A stretch of DNA of 34,961 nucleotides from a virus. Below the pieces are notes generated by a model. The model ran no database searches, was not told where the DNA came from, and was given only the letters and a program-made list of their open reading frames with translations. The first letter of the stretch is position 1; each line of letters begins with the position of its first letter. The stretch spans positions 1 to 34,961 of IMG/VR virus record IMGVR_UViG_3300008448_000318; one strand, 5' to 3'. Shown piece by piece: positions 20,838-29,459 of this stretch. The position numbers were made by a program, and so were the translations under genes.

Positions 20838-23060
20838 ATGGCACAATATAGATTCAGCTGGGCAATAGTTAACGGAACAGGTACGATAACTGTCAATAGT
20901 AATCCTCCTGAGCTATTCTACGAGGAAGGTACTAGCTTAACCATTCTAGGGACCTTTGATTCAGGGTTTAGCCTTATTGGTTATGACATAAATAATGGAT
21001 TTTTAATTTCAGGCACAAACCCTTGGACATTTACCATGCCATCAAGGGATGTTAAACTTAGGGTTAATCTAACAGGTACCTTTACCCCTAGCGATACAGA
21101 TTACGAACTAAAGTACTTTTCTGAAACTGAGGATCAGTCTCTTCAACTTATCAGACTAGAGATTTATGAGTACGGGTATATAGGTGCTGCTACTGAAAAA
21201 CAAACAGCAGGTTTTCAATTCCGATGGGGAAACTTTGGTGCTGATGAGATTGAGCCGATAGTTAGAAGTTTCTTGAACTTTGGATTAGTAGGTACCCGTG
21301 ACGAATACTTTGAAATTCTTGAAGGAGGCTATAGAAAGTGGCAGGTTAAGTTGCTTATTGATGGTGACTTATTTTGGGAAGGCTACATCAACAACTCTAC
21401 TTTAACTATCAATGAGGTAGGCATTACAGAAGTCATGGAGTTCACAGCTTCTGATGGATTTAACTCTTTTGATTCTAAGAGAGTAAACGAGCAGTATTTC
21501 GATGGATTCTCAGGCAATACATTTGTTGGTGGTTTCTTTGGTGCATTGAGTCAGACATTTCCATTGCTAAGACCAATCCACATGGCTTGTGAGATTTACG
21601 AGACTAGGCTTGATACTAACGATGGTGTATTTGAACAGCTACTAATTCCTTCCAATGCTGTGTTTACAGATGGTGAGATACCTTTGTATCTTTCAAGTAA
21701 TGGCATTACTGAGAACACATCTGTTTATATTTCAGAGTTCTTAGAGGCATTGCTAAAACCATTTCTTTGCAGAGTATTCTTGTGGAAGAATGAGTTTTAC
21801 ATCATTTCTTTGCCTGAGTTAGCCAAGGATAGTTACAGGCTATTTAACTACAACACAGACGCTACTAGAGAGGGTATTACTACCATAACTCCTGGGATGG
21901 ATGTCTCCTGCAAGTTTACAGCAGGACAGCGTACAGGCAGACCTGTTTACACCGAGTTTACAGGAACGCTAGAGCTTGGTGTATTAGATTACTCAGCTCG
22001 TGGAGGTATCTATGAGGAGCCATTTTCTGTAGATTCTTGGGAGTTTAATTTACCAGGAAGTGCATATCCAGGCGTTTATCAGCTTAGAGTTTGGAACTAC
22101 ATTAGTGCTATTCCTAGTGGTCAGCCTGCATCTTATCCTACAGGAATTAACCCTGCAAGGATTCAGTATGTTGCTGATGCTTTAGGTGAGTATTGTAAAA
22201 TATGGGGAACTTCTGCTGTAAGTGGAACTGCTGACACTTATTTGTCATTTATAGAGCTTGATACTACAAGAACAGGTCAAGCCATTCCTATTGCTCAGGA
22301 CTTGGCTAATACATTAAGCTTTCAAATTGAGTTTATCTTTGAGCCAAGATTTAGTGGAGATTTACCAAGACCAAACACGTTTGCAGGAGTTTTGATAAAC
22401 ATCGGATCTAGCTACCTATCATTTGATGGGGTTGACGTGTTTACATGGACAAATACTTTTACAATCATGCAGTTCCCTATGGGATCAATGTATGCTTGGA
22501 ATAAGCTAGATATTACTAACGTAGTAGTACCTGAAGATGGCAATGTCATTATCAGGCTATATCAGACCATTACAACCAACTCAGCTTCTGTAGATAAGTA
22601 CACAGTAGGCTATAGAAATATGTCGCTTAAAATCGAGGAAAATGATTCCTTTGCGACTGCTGAAATATCAGAAAAATTTGTAACAGATGAATCGTACTCA
22701 AACGTATATCCCGATGTCAAGTTTAAAATCGGTGATGTTGACACAGAGAACTCGAGCAGTGCTATACGGCTCGACTTGGTTGGATATGGGTATCCAAATT
22801 CTCAGGCTTGGTCTAGGGATGGTGTCGAATCAGTACCATTGATTCAGATATTCCTTCAGGAGTTAGCAAACATTAAGGGTAAGCAGAATCCTAGATTGAT
22901 ATTGACATTGCCTAGAAACGCTGCCAATCCATTGGAGATTAAACCATATCAGAACATTGAATACGATGGGTACTATTGGATGGTAGTTGCAATGGAGGTA
23001 GATTTAATGGCGAATAGTTGGAGATTAGAATTAGCAAGATTAGAAGAAATAGGAAGTTAA
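20838..23060 (+). CDS. Distal tail / baseplate hub protein, 740 aa
   Basis: Residues about 1-80 form a Listeria-Bacteroides-type repeat domain (GTGTITVNSNPPELFYEEGT, then FSLIGYDINNGF and WTFTMPSRDVKLRVN), likely exposed for surface contact. Residues about 90-220 have the tail-tip region GNFGADEIEPIVRSFLNFGL with YRKWQVKLLIDGDLFWEGYI, common in Bacteroidota phage tail proteins. The remainder alternates beta-rich modules to the end (NIEYDGYYWMVVAMEVDLM). Position after the tape measure and before the fibre supports a Dit/Tal-like role, anchoring the fibre. No lysozyme motif is seen. Confidence 0.75.
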   Translation: MAQYRFSWAIVNGTGTITVNSNPPELFYEEGTSLTILGTFDSGFSLIGYDINNGFLISGTNPWTFTMPSRDVKLRVNLTGTFTPSDTDYELKYFSETEDQSLQLIRLEIYEYGYIGAATEKQTAGFQFRWGNFGADEIEPIVRSFLNFGLVGTRDEYFEILEGGYRKWQVKLLIDGDLFWEGYINNSTLTINEVGITEVMEFTASDGFNSFDSKRVNEQYFDGFSGNTFVGGFFGALSQTFPLLRPIHMACEIYETRLDTNDGVFEQLLIPSNAVFTDGEIPLYLSSNGITENTSVYISEFLEALLKPFLCRVFLWKNEFYIISLPELAKDSYRLFNYNTDATREGITTITPGMDVSCKFTAGQRTGRPVYTEFTGTLELGVLDYSARGGIYEEPFSVDSWEFNLPGSAYPGVYQLRVWNYISAIPSGQPASYPTGINPARIQYVADALGEYCKIWGTSAVSGTADTYLSFIELDTTRTGQAIPIAQDLANTLSFQIEFIFEPRFSGDLPRPNTFAGVLINIGSSYLSFDGVDVFTWTNTFTIMQFPMGSMYAWNKLDITNVVVPEDGNVIIRLYQTITTNSASVDKYTVGYRNMSLKIEENDSFATAEISEKFVTDESYSNVYPDVKFKIGDVDTENSSSAIRLDLVGYGYPNSQAWSRDGVESVPLIQIFLQELANIKGKQNPRLILTLPRNAANPLEIKPYQNIEYDGYYWMVVAMEVDLMANSWRLELARLEEIGS

Positions 23061-23061
23061 T

Positions 23062-26000
23062 ATGGCAGACGTACCAGGTAAATTTTATAGAGCGACCAAA
23101 GTAAGAACAGGCGTTTCTCCGAGTAGTGCAGGGTCTATTGAAGGCGAACCATTACCTCCTGTTAACCCTCCAGGCAGTTCATTGAACTCGGTTGGGCTTA
23201 CTATGCCTTCTGCGTTTACTGTGTCTAATTCTCCTTTGACTGCTAACGGAACTATAGGTGTAGCAGGTGCAGGAACCGTTTCACAATATATTCGAGGCGA
23301 TGGTAGCTTAGCTGACTTTCCTGAGTCTAGCGGTGGAGGAGGTTCTGTAAGTTACTACTTGAACGGATCTGTAAACCAAGGAACTATTGGAGGGGTTGCA
23401 TACAAGGAGTTGAATAAAGTTCCTATTCTTGGAGCGGGTACCGACTTTACAATTAATGCTGACGGCTACATTGCTTCGTTTATTACGGATGCTGGAGACC
23501 CAAATTTGCTTGAAATCCCTGGTGGTAACTGGAACTTTGAAACCTACTTTAGCTCATCATCAAGTGGAGGTACACCTACATTCTATGTAGAGCTTTACAA
23601 GTATGATGGCACTACTTTCACTCTAATTGCTTCTAGCGTTACATCTCCTGAGTTCATTGCATTTGGCACTACTTTAACTCCTTACTTCTCTACGCTTGCA
23701 GTTCCTACGACTACGCTTGCGTTGACAGATAGGTTGGCGATTCGTTACTACGTTACGCACAGCGGTAGAACGATTACTCTTCATACGGAGAATAATCACC
23801 TATGCCAGATTATTACCACGTTCACGACAGGATTGACTGCGTTGAATGGCTTGACTGCGCAAGTTCAGAACTTTGCCGTAGGTACCACAGGAACGGACTT
23901 TAACATTGCTAGTGCGGTATCTACGCATACGTTTAACCTGCCTACTGCTAGTGCTACGAATCGAGGTGCTTTAAGTAGTGCGGATTGGGCCTTGTTTACT
24001 CAAGCATACAACGATAAGATTAACTCGGCTTCGGTTACAGGAACGACTACTAAGACTTTGACTTTGACGCAACAGGATGGCGGAACAATTACTGCCTCGT
24101 GGAGCGATTTAAACACAGATGCTGTTCTTAGCGTATTTGGCAGAACAGGTTCAGTTGTCGCTGTAAGCGGTGACTATACTACTGCTCAGGTTACTGAGAG
24201 TGGTAACTTGTACTACACAGACGCAAGGTCTCGTGCTGCGTTGTCCTTTGCCGCAGGTAGCGGTGCATACAACACTAGCACAGGGGTAATAACAATACCT
24301 ACTAATAACAATCAGATTACCAATGGTGCAGGGTATATAACAAGTGCTGCTTTGGCGGGTTACTTGCCTTTAAGTGGTGGGGTAATGACTGGGCCAATTA
24401 CGACTCCAAACGGAACTTTTGGTATTGTTATAGGTGACGATTCAAGATTAGCAGATAGAAACATTGCTAATACTTTGTTTCTAGAGGGTGCTCAGAATAA
24501 CGACAGAGGTTATATAAACTTTTCTCAAACCACAGGTAATGCTTTAGGGGCGATTAATGGAGGTGATTTAACTTGGAGAGGAAATACAGTTTTAACAGGT
24601 TCTGCTTCAGCAGGTCAAGTTGCTTATTGGTCTTCAGGTTCTGCAATTACAGGAGAATCAAACCTATTTTGGGATGCAACAAATGATAGGTTGGGAATTG
24701 GTACCAACACTCCTCAAACTGGATTGCACCTTTTTTCAACTAGTCCTAATATAATTATACAAAATTCTGCAACCTCATCAGTTGGAAATATCTCTCGTTT
24801 ATTTTATCGTGCTTTATTATCAAGTGGAAATACTGCATTTATTGGATTTATCGATGGTGTCTTAGATAGTACTATACAAAACACTGGACATTTAGAGTTT
24901 TATACATATAATAATGGTATTACAGATGAAGGAATGCGAATTTTTTCTGGAGGAAATGTTCATATAGGTCCAAGTCCATCATCAAATAATGGAGCAAGGT
25001 TACAAGTTAGTGGCAATGCTACATTTTCAGGTGCGTATGGAACTTCTAGCGGTGTTTATTTATCAGGTACTACTTACGGAGTATATGGTGCAAATAGAGG
25101 TGCTAGTAGTGCTTCTGCTGGGATGAATTATTTTACCGTAGGTTCTCAAAGATGGTTTGCTGGCATTTATGAAAATTCAGATAACTTTGGAATTTACTCT
25201 GTTGGAACTGGTGGATTTCCTTTAGTAATTAATTATTCGACAGGAAATTTAGAAATTTCTGCAACTTCGGATATTACTTTTGGTGGTTCAGGTAAAGGCA
25301 TTTTTTTAAGTAGGGCTGGATTAGGACCAAGAGCATCGCTTACAACAAGAGCAGGTATTACATACGTTGACATTGCTAATTCTAGCGATTGGAGCGGAGT
25401 AACTTTAGCGGCTTCAGGTGGAAATGTATTAATTGGTACAACCTCCGACAACGGAGCAAGGTTGCAGGTTAGTGGGACAGCTACCTTTAGTAGCACAGTT
25501 CAAACAGGTGGAAATGTTCGAGTTCCAGCAGGTTCAGGGATTGCTTTTGTTGGCGACGCTTCAAGAATAATGACTCCAGAGGATAATGTTCAAGGAGCAA
25601 AAATTGCAACACCCGGAGGATTTTTAGTTGAGGCTTCACTTTTTAAATTTATAGGCGGCAACGTGGGGATTGGGACACCGAGTCCAGCAGCTTTAACAGA
25701 AATTAATCCTGGCAACATTACTAATGGTGGAGCTGCAAAATTTGCTTTAGCAATAAGAAGTGGTGGAACTACATATTTAGATTTTTATCAAGGATATAAT
25801 AGTACAATAGCAGGGCAATCAATTTTGGGGACTACCTTAGTTTCAAGTGATGCCTTAGCATTTGCAACAAGTGGTACCGAAAAAATGCGTATAACATCAG
25901 CAGGAAGAGTATTAATAGGAAATCCTCCTCCTGCTGAGTCAGTTTATACTTTAGATGTTGTAGGCGGTGCAAGGTTTACAAATTCTACTCGTATTGATAA

Positions 26001-26967
26001 TGGGACTTTGATTATTACAGATATTAATACTCCACAACAAAGTATTTTATTAAATGATATTGCTACAAATGGAAATACTTTTGCACTTTTAAGTTTTGGA
26101 GGTAGATGGAATTCTACAACATACGGAAGCGGGTCACAAATTAGAGCAACGTCAGTTGGAACATGGTCTTCAACTAATTACGGGACAAATTTAAGCTTTG
26201 CAACAGTTGCTCAAAATAGTACCACTATGACCGAAAGAATGCGTGTTACTTCAGGAGGTGATGTTATAGTTGGTTTTAATCAAAATACATTAAAGACAAT
26301 AGGTAGAACATTTACAACTAACCACGTTTCTGGTAACAGGGGAGCGGCATTGTTCTATGGTATAGCTGATGGAAGTAATGGTGGTATGTTTGTTTACAAT
26401 GTTGCGTCAACTAATCCATCATTTAATGCACAATACATAACTTTTGAAACTCATCAAGGAGGAATTAGTGCTGGCGAACGAATGAGAATCAATGCGGATG
26501 GAAATGTTGGTATAGGAGCTACAAATGTAACTGGTAGATTAGTTATTTCAGCAGATGATTCTCAATATGTTTTAAGGTCTCAAAATGCTTCAGCTGGATT
26601 TCCGAATCAATTTTATATACAACATAACCTTGGAAATGTAATTATAGGAAATGATAGAGGTACGGTTACTTATGGAAATCCGTCGGATTACAGATTAAAA
26701 GAAGATTTAAAAGATTATGACGCTTTAAAAATTATAGTTAAGTTAAAAACTTATGATTTTAAATGGAAAGAAAAAAGCGTCAGAGATTATGGAGTTATGC
26801 CCCATGAATTGCTAGAAGTGTTGCCTAATTATGTTACAAGATATAAAGATGCTATTAATGAAGATGGTAGTATTCAAGCACAAAGTGTTGATTACTCTAA
26901 ACTAGTTCCTATTTTAATAAAATCAATCCAAGAATTAAAACAAGAAATTGATATACTAAAAAGCTAA
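23062..26967 (+). CDS. Tail fibre with C-terminal S74 chaperone domain, 1301 aa
   Basis: N-terminal part: Gly/Ser/Pro linker, then GRTGSVVAVSGDYTTAQVTE and YLPLSGGVMTGPITTPNG, motifs of phage fibre shafts. Then at least five repeats of the type NVGIGTPSP...LQVSGNATF, typical of trimeric fibre stems (LGIGTNTPQTGLHL, HIGPSPSSNNGARLQVSG, LIGTTSDNGARLQVSG, GIGTPSPAALTEINPG, IGNPPPAESVYTLDVVGG). The last 90 residues are an S74 intramolecular chaperone: PSDYRLKEDLKDYDAL with the Ser/Lys dyad, FKWKEKSVRDYGVMPHEL and SVDYSKLVPILIKSIQEL. It would trimerise and then cut itself off. The DNA becomes markedly more AT-rich after about 24.4 kb, consistent with a swapped receptor-binding part. Confidence 0.92.
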   Translation: MADVPGKFYRATKVRTGVSPSSAGSIEGEPLPPVNPPGSSLNSVGLTMPSAFTVSNSPLTANGTIGVAGAGTVSQYIRGDGSLADFPESSGGGGSVSYYLNGSVNQGTIGGVAYKELNKVPILGAGTDFTINADGYIASFITDAGDPNLLEIPGGNWNFETYFSSSSSGGTPTFYVELYKYDGTTFTLIASSVTSPEFIAFGTTLTPYFSTLAVPTTTLALTDRLAIRYYVTHSGRTITLHTENNHLCQIITTFTTGLTALNGLTAQVQNFAVGTTGTDFNIASAVSTHTFNLPTASATNRGALSSADWALFTQAYNDKINSASVTGTTTKTLTLTQQDGGTITASWSDLNTDAVLSVFGRTGSVVAVSGDYTTAQVTESGNLYYTDARSRAALSFAAGSGAYNTSTGVITIPTNNNQITNGAGYITSAALAGYLPLSGGVMTGPITTPNGTFGIVIGDDSRLADRNIANTLFLEGAQNNDRGYINFSQTTGNALGAINGGDLTWRGNTVLTGSASAGQVAYWSSGSAITGESNLFWDATNDRLGIGTNTPQTGLHLFSTSPNIIIQNSATSSVGNISRLFYRALLSSGNTAFIGFIDGVLDSTIQNTGHLEFYTYNNGITDEGMRIFSGGNVHIGPSPSSNNGARLQVSGNATFSGAYGTSSGVYLSGTTYGVYGANRGASSASAGMNYFTVGSQRWFAGIYENSDNFGIYSVGTGGFPLVINYSTGNLEISATSDITFGGSGKGIFLSRAGLGPRASLTTRAGITYVDIANSSDWSGVTLAASGGNVLIGTTSDNGARLQVSGTATFSSTVQTGGNVRVPAGSGIAFVGDASRIMTPEDNVQGAKIATPGGFLVEASLFKFIGGNVGIGTPSPAALTEINPGNITNGGAAKFALAIRSGGTTYLDFYQGYNSTIAGQSILGTTLVSSDALAFATSGTEKMRITSAGRVLIGNPPPAESVYTLDVVGGARFTNSTRIDNGTLIITDINTPQQSILLNDIATNGNTFALLSFGGRWNSTTYGSGSQIRATSVGTWSSTNYGTNLSFATVAQNSTTMTERMRVTSGGDVIVGFNQNTLKTIGRTFTTNHVSGNRGAALFYGIADGSNGGMFVYNVASTNPSFNAQYITFETHQGGISAGERMRINADGNVGIGATNVTGRLVISADDSQYVLRSQNASAGFPNQFYIQHNLGNVIIGNDRGTVTYGNPSDYRLKEDLKDYDALKIIVKLKTYDFKWKEKSVRDYGVMPHELLEVLPNYVTRYKDAINEDGSIQAQSVDYSKLVPILIKSIQELKQEIDILKS

Positions 26968-26972
26968 AATTC

Positions 26973-27254
26973 ATGAAACCAATCGAACCAATTACAATTT
27001 GGAAAAACGGCAAAAGCCAAGAGGCTAACTTGCTAGTTGCCTACATTATCAATGACAACCTAGAATCGTCTTGTACATTTTACTACCAGCTTTGCTCTAG
27101 CACAGAAGGAGATGAGACAATGGCTTTTATTATTCAACAAAGTCTTGCAGAAGGAAATGTAAGTATGTCAGGTGAAGATTATTTAGCTTGGGATGGCGAT
27201 AATAATTATGCCTATACTTATATTGCACAGCAATTAAACTTAACACTTATATGA
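26973..27254 (+). CDS. Small fibre-associated protein, 93 aa
   Basis: MKPIEPITIWKNGKSQEANL, then a Thr/Ser/Tyr-rich beta region and MSGEDYLAWDGDNNYAYTYI ending QLNLTLI. Proteins of this shape are found right after fibres in Bacteroidota phages (from memory). It might be a fibre cap or assembly factor; no catalytic motif. Five bases after the fibre stop; overlaps the next gene by 4. Confidence 0.65.
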   Translation: MKPIEPITIWKNGKSQEANLLVAYIINDNLESSCTFYYQLCSSTEGDETMAFIIQQSLAEGNVSMSGEDYLAWDGDNNYAYTYIAQQLNLTLI

Positions 27255-27538
27255 AAGTAAACTTAGCAGTTGCCGTTACAGACATCGAAGGCAATGAAAT
27301 CCCAAACGAAAGAGGTGAACAAATGCTTCTTAGCAAGCTAGTTGGAAACGCTCTATTCACCGCAGAGGACAAAGAAGACCCGATTCGAGTTTATGAGTTG
27401 GCCAAGAAAATCTACTACTCCGAAGGCGAAATTGAGATGACCAAAAGCGATGCCGAACTAATCAAGGAGAAGGTCAAGGCTAAAGGCTTTACTGTGCTTA
27501 TTTTAGCACCGCTCTACGAGGCGTTAACAGAAAAGTAA
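27251..27538 (+). CDS. Hypothetical protein, 95 aa
   Basis: MKVNLAVAVTDIEGNEIPNE, then LLSKLVGNALFTAEDKEDPI and RVYELAKKIYYSEGEIEM. This is a mixed alpha/beta acidic protein without a recognised domain. VGNALF...A-K-IY...E-I-x-M-x-x-x-D-A recalls a small protein widespread in Bacteroidota phages, function unassigned. Followed directly by an intrinsic terminator, so it is the last gene of the fibre unit. Confidence 0.65.
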   Translation: MKVNLAVAVTDIEGNEIPNERGEQMLLSKLVGNALFTAEDKEDPIRVYELAKKIYYSEGEIEMTKSDAELIKEKVKAKGFTVLILAPLYEALTEK

Positions 27539-27562
27539 GGGGCTACAACAGTCCCTTTTTTT
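27537..27562 (+). terminator. Intrinsic terminator after fibre unit
   Basis: AAGGGGCT, loop ACAAC, AGTCCC, then seven T. A 6-bp stem with one G-T pair, extended by two A-T pairs. Confidence 0.75.
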
Positions 27563-27579
27563 ATTGCTTTAAAATGCCT

Positions 27580-27587
27580 TATTTTTG
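27580..27587 (+). promoter_or_regulatory. -7 box TATTTTTG before lysis genes
   Basis: Exact TAnnTTTG, 23 bases before the ATG at 27611 and just after the terminator. Likely a start for the lysis cassette. Confidence 0.4.
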
Positions 27588-27610
27588 GTAAACGAAATGC
27601 AATTAATGAA

Positions 27611-27814
27611 ATGAATATACTGCAAAAGGATGAAATCGGAGTTCCATCGACCTTGGTGGCCATTTTCGCAAATGTTTTCCAAGCGATAGGCGTGGATTTT
27701 ATCAACGTAGTATTTACAATGTCTATTTCGGTGCTGTCAATCGTGTACTTGGTTTACAAGATCAAAAACGAGAAGGCAATTTTTGACAAGAGAAAAGATG
27801 AAGAAGGGAAGTAG
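27611..27814 (+). CDS. Small membrane protein, holin-like, 67 aa
   Basis: An N-terminal helix (VPSTLVAIFANVFQAIGVDF) and INVVFTMSISVLSIVYLVYK predict one strong and one weaker membrane segment. A highly charged C terminus follows (KNEKAIFDKRKDEEGK), as in holins and holin partners. It opens the lysis region. A second holin-like gene lies at 27920, so the pair may work as holin and antiholin. The assignment is by topology and context. Confidence 0.6.
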   Translation: MNILQKDEIGVPSTLVAIFANVFQAIGVDFINVVFTMSISVLSIVYLVYKIKNEKAIFDKRKDEEGK

Positions 27815-27923
27815 CTCACAAGTAAAGCCAACTTCTTTTGGCAAACGCAGAGAAGGAAAGGCTAAGAAGTCCTATTCTAAGGCATTAAATAAACCTAAAA
27901 AATACAGAGGTCAGGGCAGATGA
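27798..27923 (+). CDS. Highly basic small protein, 41 aa
   Basis: MKKGSSSQVKPTSFGKRREG, then KAKKSYSKALNKPKKYRGQG and a final Arg. Nearly a third of residues are Lys/Arg and acidic residues are almost absent. The start overlaps the end of the holin-like gene by 17 bases and the stop overlaps the next ATG by 4. Likely nucleic-acid or envelope (lipopolysaccharide) binding, or a spanin/holin accessory; function unknown. Similar peptides recur near holin genes in Bacteroidota phages (from memory). Confidence 0.6.
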   Translation: MKKGSSSQVKPTSFGKRREGKAKKSYSKALNKPKKYRGQGR

Positions 27924-28120
27924 AGTTTTTGAGTTGGTTAAAAGGGTTCCTAAGCGAAAACGGGGAAGCATCTAGCAAGCGTCTTGTAGGTGTAATAACT
28001 GCAATAACTTTGTCCTATACTCTTTTAAATAATCAAAACGAAGCATTAGTATTTTCTGTTGCTGCTTTGTCTGCGGCTGCTCTAGGGATCACAGCAGCCG
28101 AAAAGATATTTAGAAAATGA
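27920..28120 (+). CDS. Holin-like membrane protein, 66 aa
   Basis: MKFLSWLKGFLSENGEASSK with RLVGVITAITLSYTLLNNQN, then ALVFSVAALSAAALGITAAE and a basic IFRK end. An amphipathic N terminus, two transmembrane helices and a charged tail match class II holins. The stop overlaps the endolysin start by 4 bases, the classic holin-endolysin order. Confidence 0.75.
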   Translation: MKFLSWLKGFLSENGEASSKRLVGVITAITLSYTLLNNQNEALVFSVAALSAAALGITAAEKIFRK

Positions 28121-28509
28121 AGATCAGCACACACCTAAACCTAGCAGAAGTTACACGTAGTGACGCAGCCAAAAGACACGGCATTGACAACACGCCAACG
28201 GCAGAGCATTTGGAGAACTTTAAGCTACTAGCTGAAAAAGTATTTGAGCCAATCCGATTGCATTTTAAGACGCCTATATTTATCAGCTCAGGTTACCGAT
28301 CTAAGGCTCTAAATGATTTTATCAAGGGGAGTCCTAACTCTCAGCATTGCAAAGGTCAGGCTATTGACATTGACATGGATGCAAGCAACGCAGGGGTGAC
28401 TAATAAGATGATCTTTGACTTTATCGTGTCACGACTAGAGTGGGATCAAATTGTGTGGGAGTTCGGTACAGACGCAAACCCTGATTGGGTTTATGTTAGC
28501 TACGTTTAA
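28117..28509 (+). CDS. M15-type peptidase endolysin, apparently truncated
   Basis: 130 aa. FISSGYRSKALNDFIKGSPN, then SQHCKGQAIDIDM (His77 and Asp84 as zinc ligands) and WDQIVWEF (Glu115), match the M15 D-Ala-D-Ala carboxypeptidase-like family that cuts peptidoglycan cross-links. The expected third ligand in the W-V-H-V-S-Y motif is Tyr here (WVYVSYV, Tyr126). A TAA at 28507-28509 stops the frame where family members continue. The same frame after the stop reads TGNRKQKLKAVRSKGKTTYI and ends at a TAA overlapping the next ATG (28576-28578). The protein may be decaying, read through, or altered in function. Confidence 0.8.
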   Translation: MKISTHLNLAEVTRSDAAKRHGIDNTPTAEHLENFKLLAEKVFEPIRLHFKTPIFISSGYRSKALNDFIKGSPNSQHCKGQAIDIDMDASNAGVTNKMIFDFIVSRLEWDQIVWEFGTDANPDWVYVSYV

Positions 28510-28578
28510 ACAGGAAACAGAAAGCAAAAGCTAAAGGCCGTTCGGTCTAAGGGTAAAACAACCTATATCCCTATTTAA
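28510..28578 (+). pseudogene. Separated C-terminal tail of the endolysin frame
   Basis: 22 in-frame codons after the internal TAA (TGNRKQKLKAVRSKGKTTYI plus Pro-Ile), ending TAA-TG at the start of the next gene. The N-R-x-x-L-x-A-x-x-x-G-K-T-x-Y pattern is the normal end of this peptidase family. Translated only if the stop is read through. Confidence 0.7.
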
Positions 28579-29459
28579 TGGAAATAATCAAAATTGCACG
28601 AAATGTGCATACTCTTTTGTTATCAAAAGAGGAAAACCGAATAGCTCTTTTGTCTGACATACATTGGGATAATCCTAAGTGCGATAGAAAGATGCTAAAG
28701 TCTCACCTAGAGTACTGCAAGGAGAACGATATTCCAATCTTTATCAATGGAGACTTCTTCTGCCTTATGCAGGGAAAGTATGACCCAAGGAGAAATAAGA
28801 AAGACATCCTCCCTGAGCATAACAAGGCAAACTACATAGATGCAGTAATTGAGGATGCCGTTGAGTATTGGAGTCCTTATGCTCATCTGCTAACTGTTAT
28901 CGGCTACGGAAACCACGAGACTGCAATAATTAAGAACCTAGAGACCGACCCATTGCAAAGATTCGTTGACTTGTTGAACTACACCAATAAGACAAATGTG
29001 CAGACAGGTGGTTACGGAGGTTGGTTGGTATTAAGGTATTTATATTATGAGAGTACTATTTTAAGCAAGAATATAAAGTACTTCCACGGATCAGGTGGAG
29101 GTGGCATAGTTACGAAGGGAGCTATAAACCTTACTAGAGCATTGGAGATGTACGAGAATATGGATGTTTTTATCATGGGTCATATTCATGAGAATGCAAG
29201 CCGCAATGATGTTCGAGAGACTATGGAGTACAACACAGGCAAGCGAAGTTATGAATACCTGCACAAGCCGATTCACCTTGCTATAACTGGATCGTACAAG
29301 GAGGAATACCAAGACGGTGCCTTTGGTTGGCACGTGGAACGAGGTGCGCCTGTTAAGCCAGTAGGGGGAAGGATTCTCATGCTACATGGTACAAGAGACA
29401 GGATAGATGGTAAGCAGAATTATGAATTATTGATTGACAGCTGTAAATTTCCGCTATGA
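28578..29459 (+). CDS. Calcineurin-like metallophosphoesterase, 293 aa
   Basis: Metal-binding motifs in order: ALLSDIHWDN (D-x-H, about 24-33), FINGDFF (GD, about 56-62), IGYGNHET (GNHE, about 112-119), KYFHGSGGGG (His, about 168) and FIMGHIHENA (GH-x-H, about 198-207). These are the complete set for a two-metal phosphodiesterase/phosphatase. The substrate could be nucleic acid, nucleotide or a phospho-sugar; it is not determined. It sits in the late arm after the lysis genes, with its ATG in the end of the endolysin frame. Confidence 0.85.
   Translation: MEIIKIARNVHTLLLSKEENRIALLSDIHWDNPKCDRKMLKSHLEYCKENDIPIFINGDFFCLMQGKYDPRRNKKDILPEHNKANYIDAVIEDAVEYWSPYAHLLTVIGYGNHETAIIKNLETDPLQRFVDLLNYTNKTNVQTGGYGGWLVLRYLYYESTILSKNIKYFHGSGGGGIVTKGAINLTRALEMYENMDVFIMGHIHENASRNDVRETMEYNTGKRSYEYLHKPIHLAITGSYKEEYQDGAFGWHVERGAPVKPVGGRILMLHGTRDRIDGKQNYELLIDSCKFPL

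Noticed and set aside
27514-27705. Minus-strand 63-codon frame
   Set aside because: Crosses a terminator and overlaps a well-supported plus-strand gene; reads as antisense noise.
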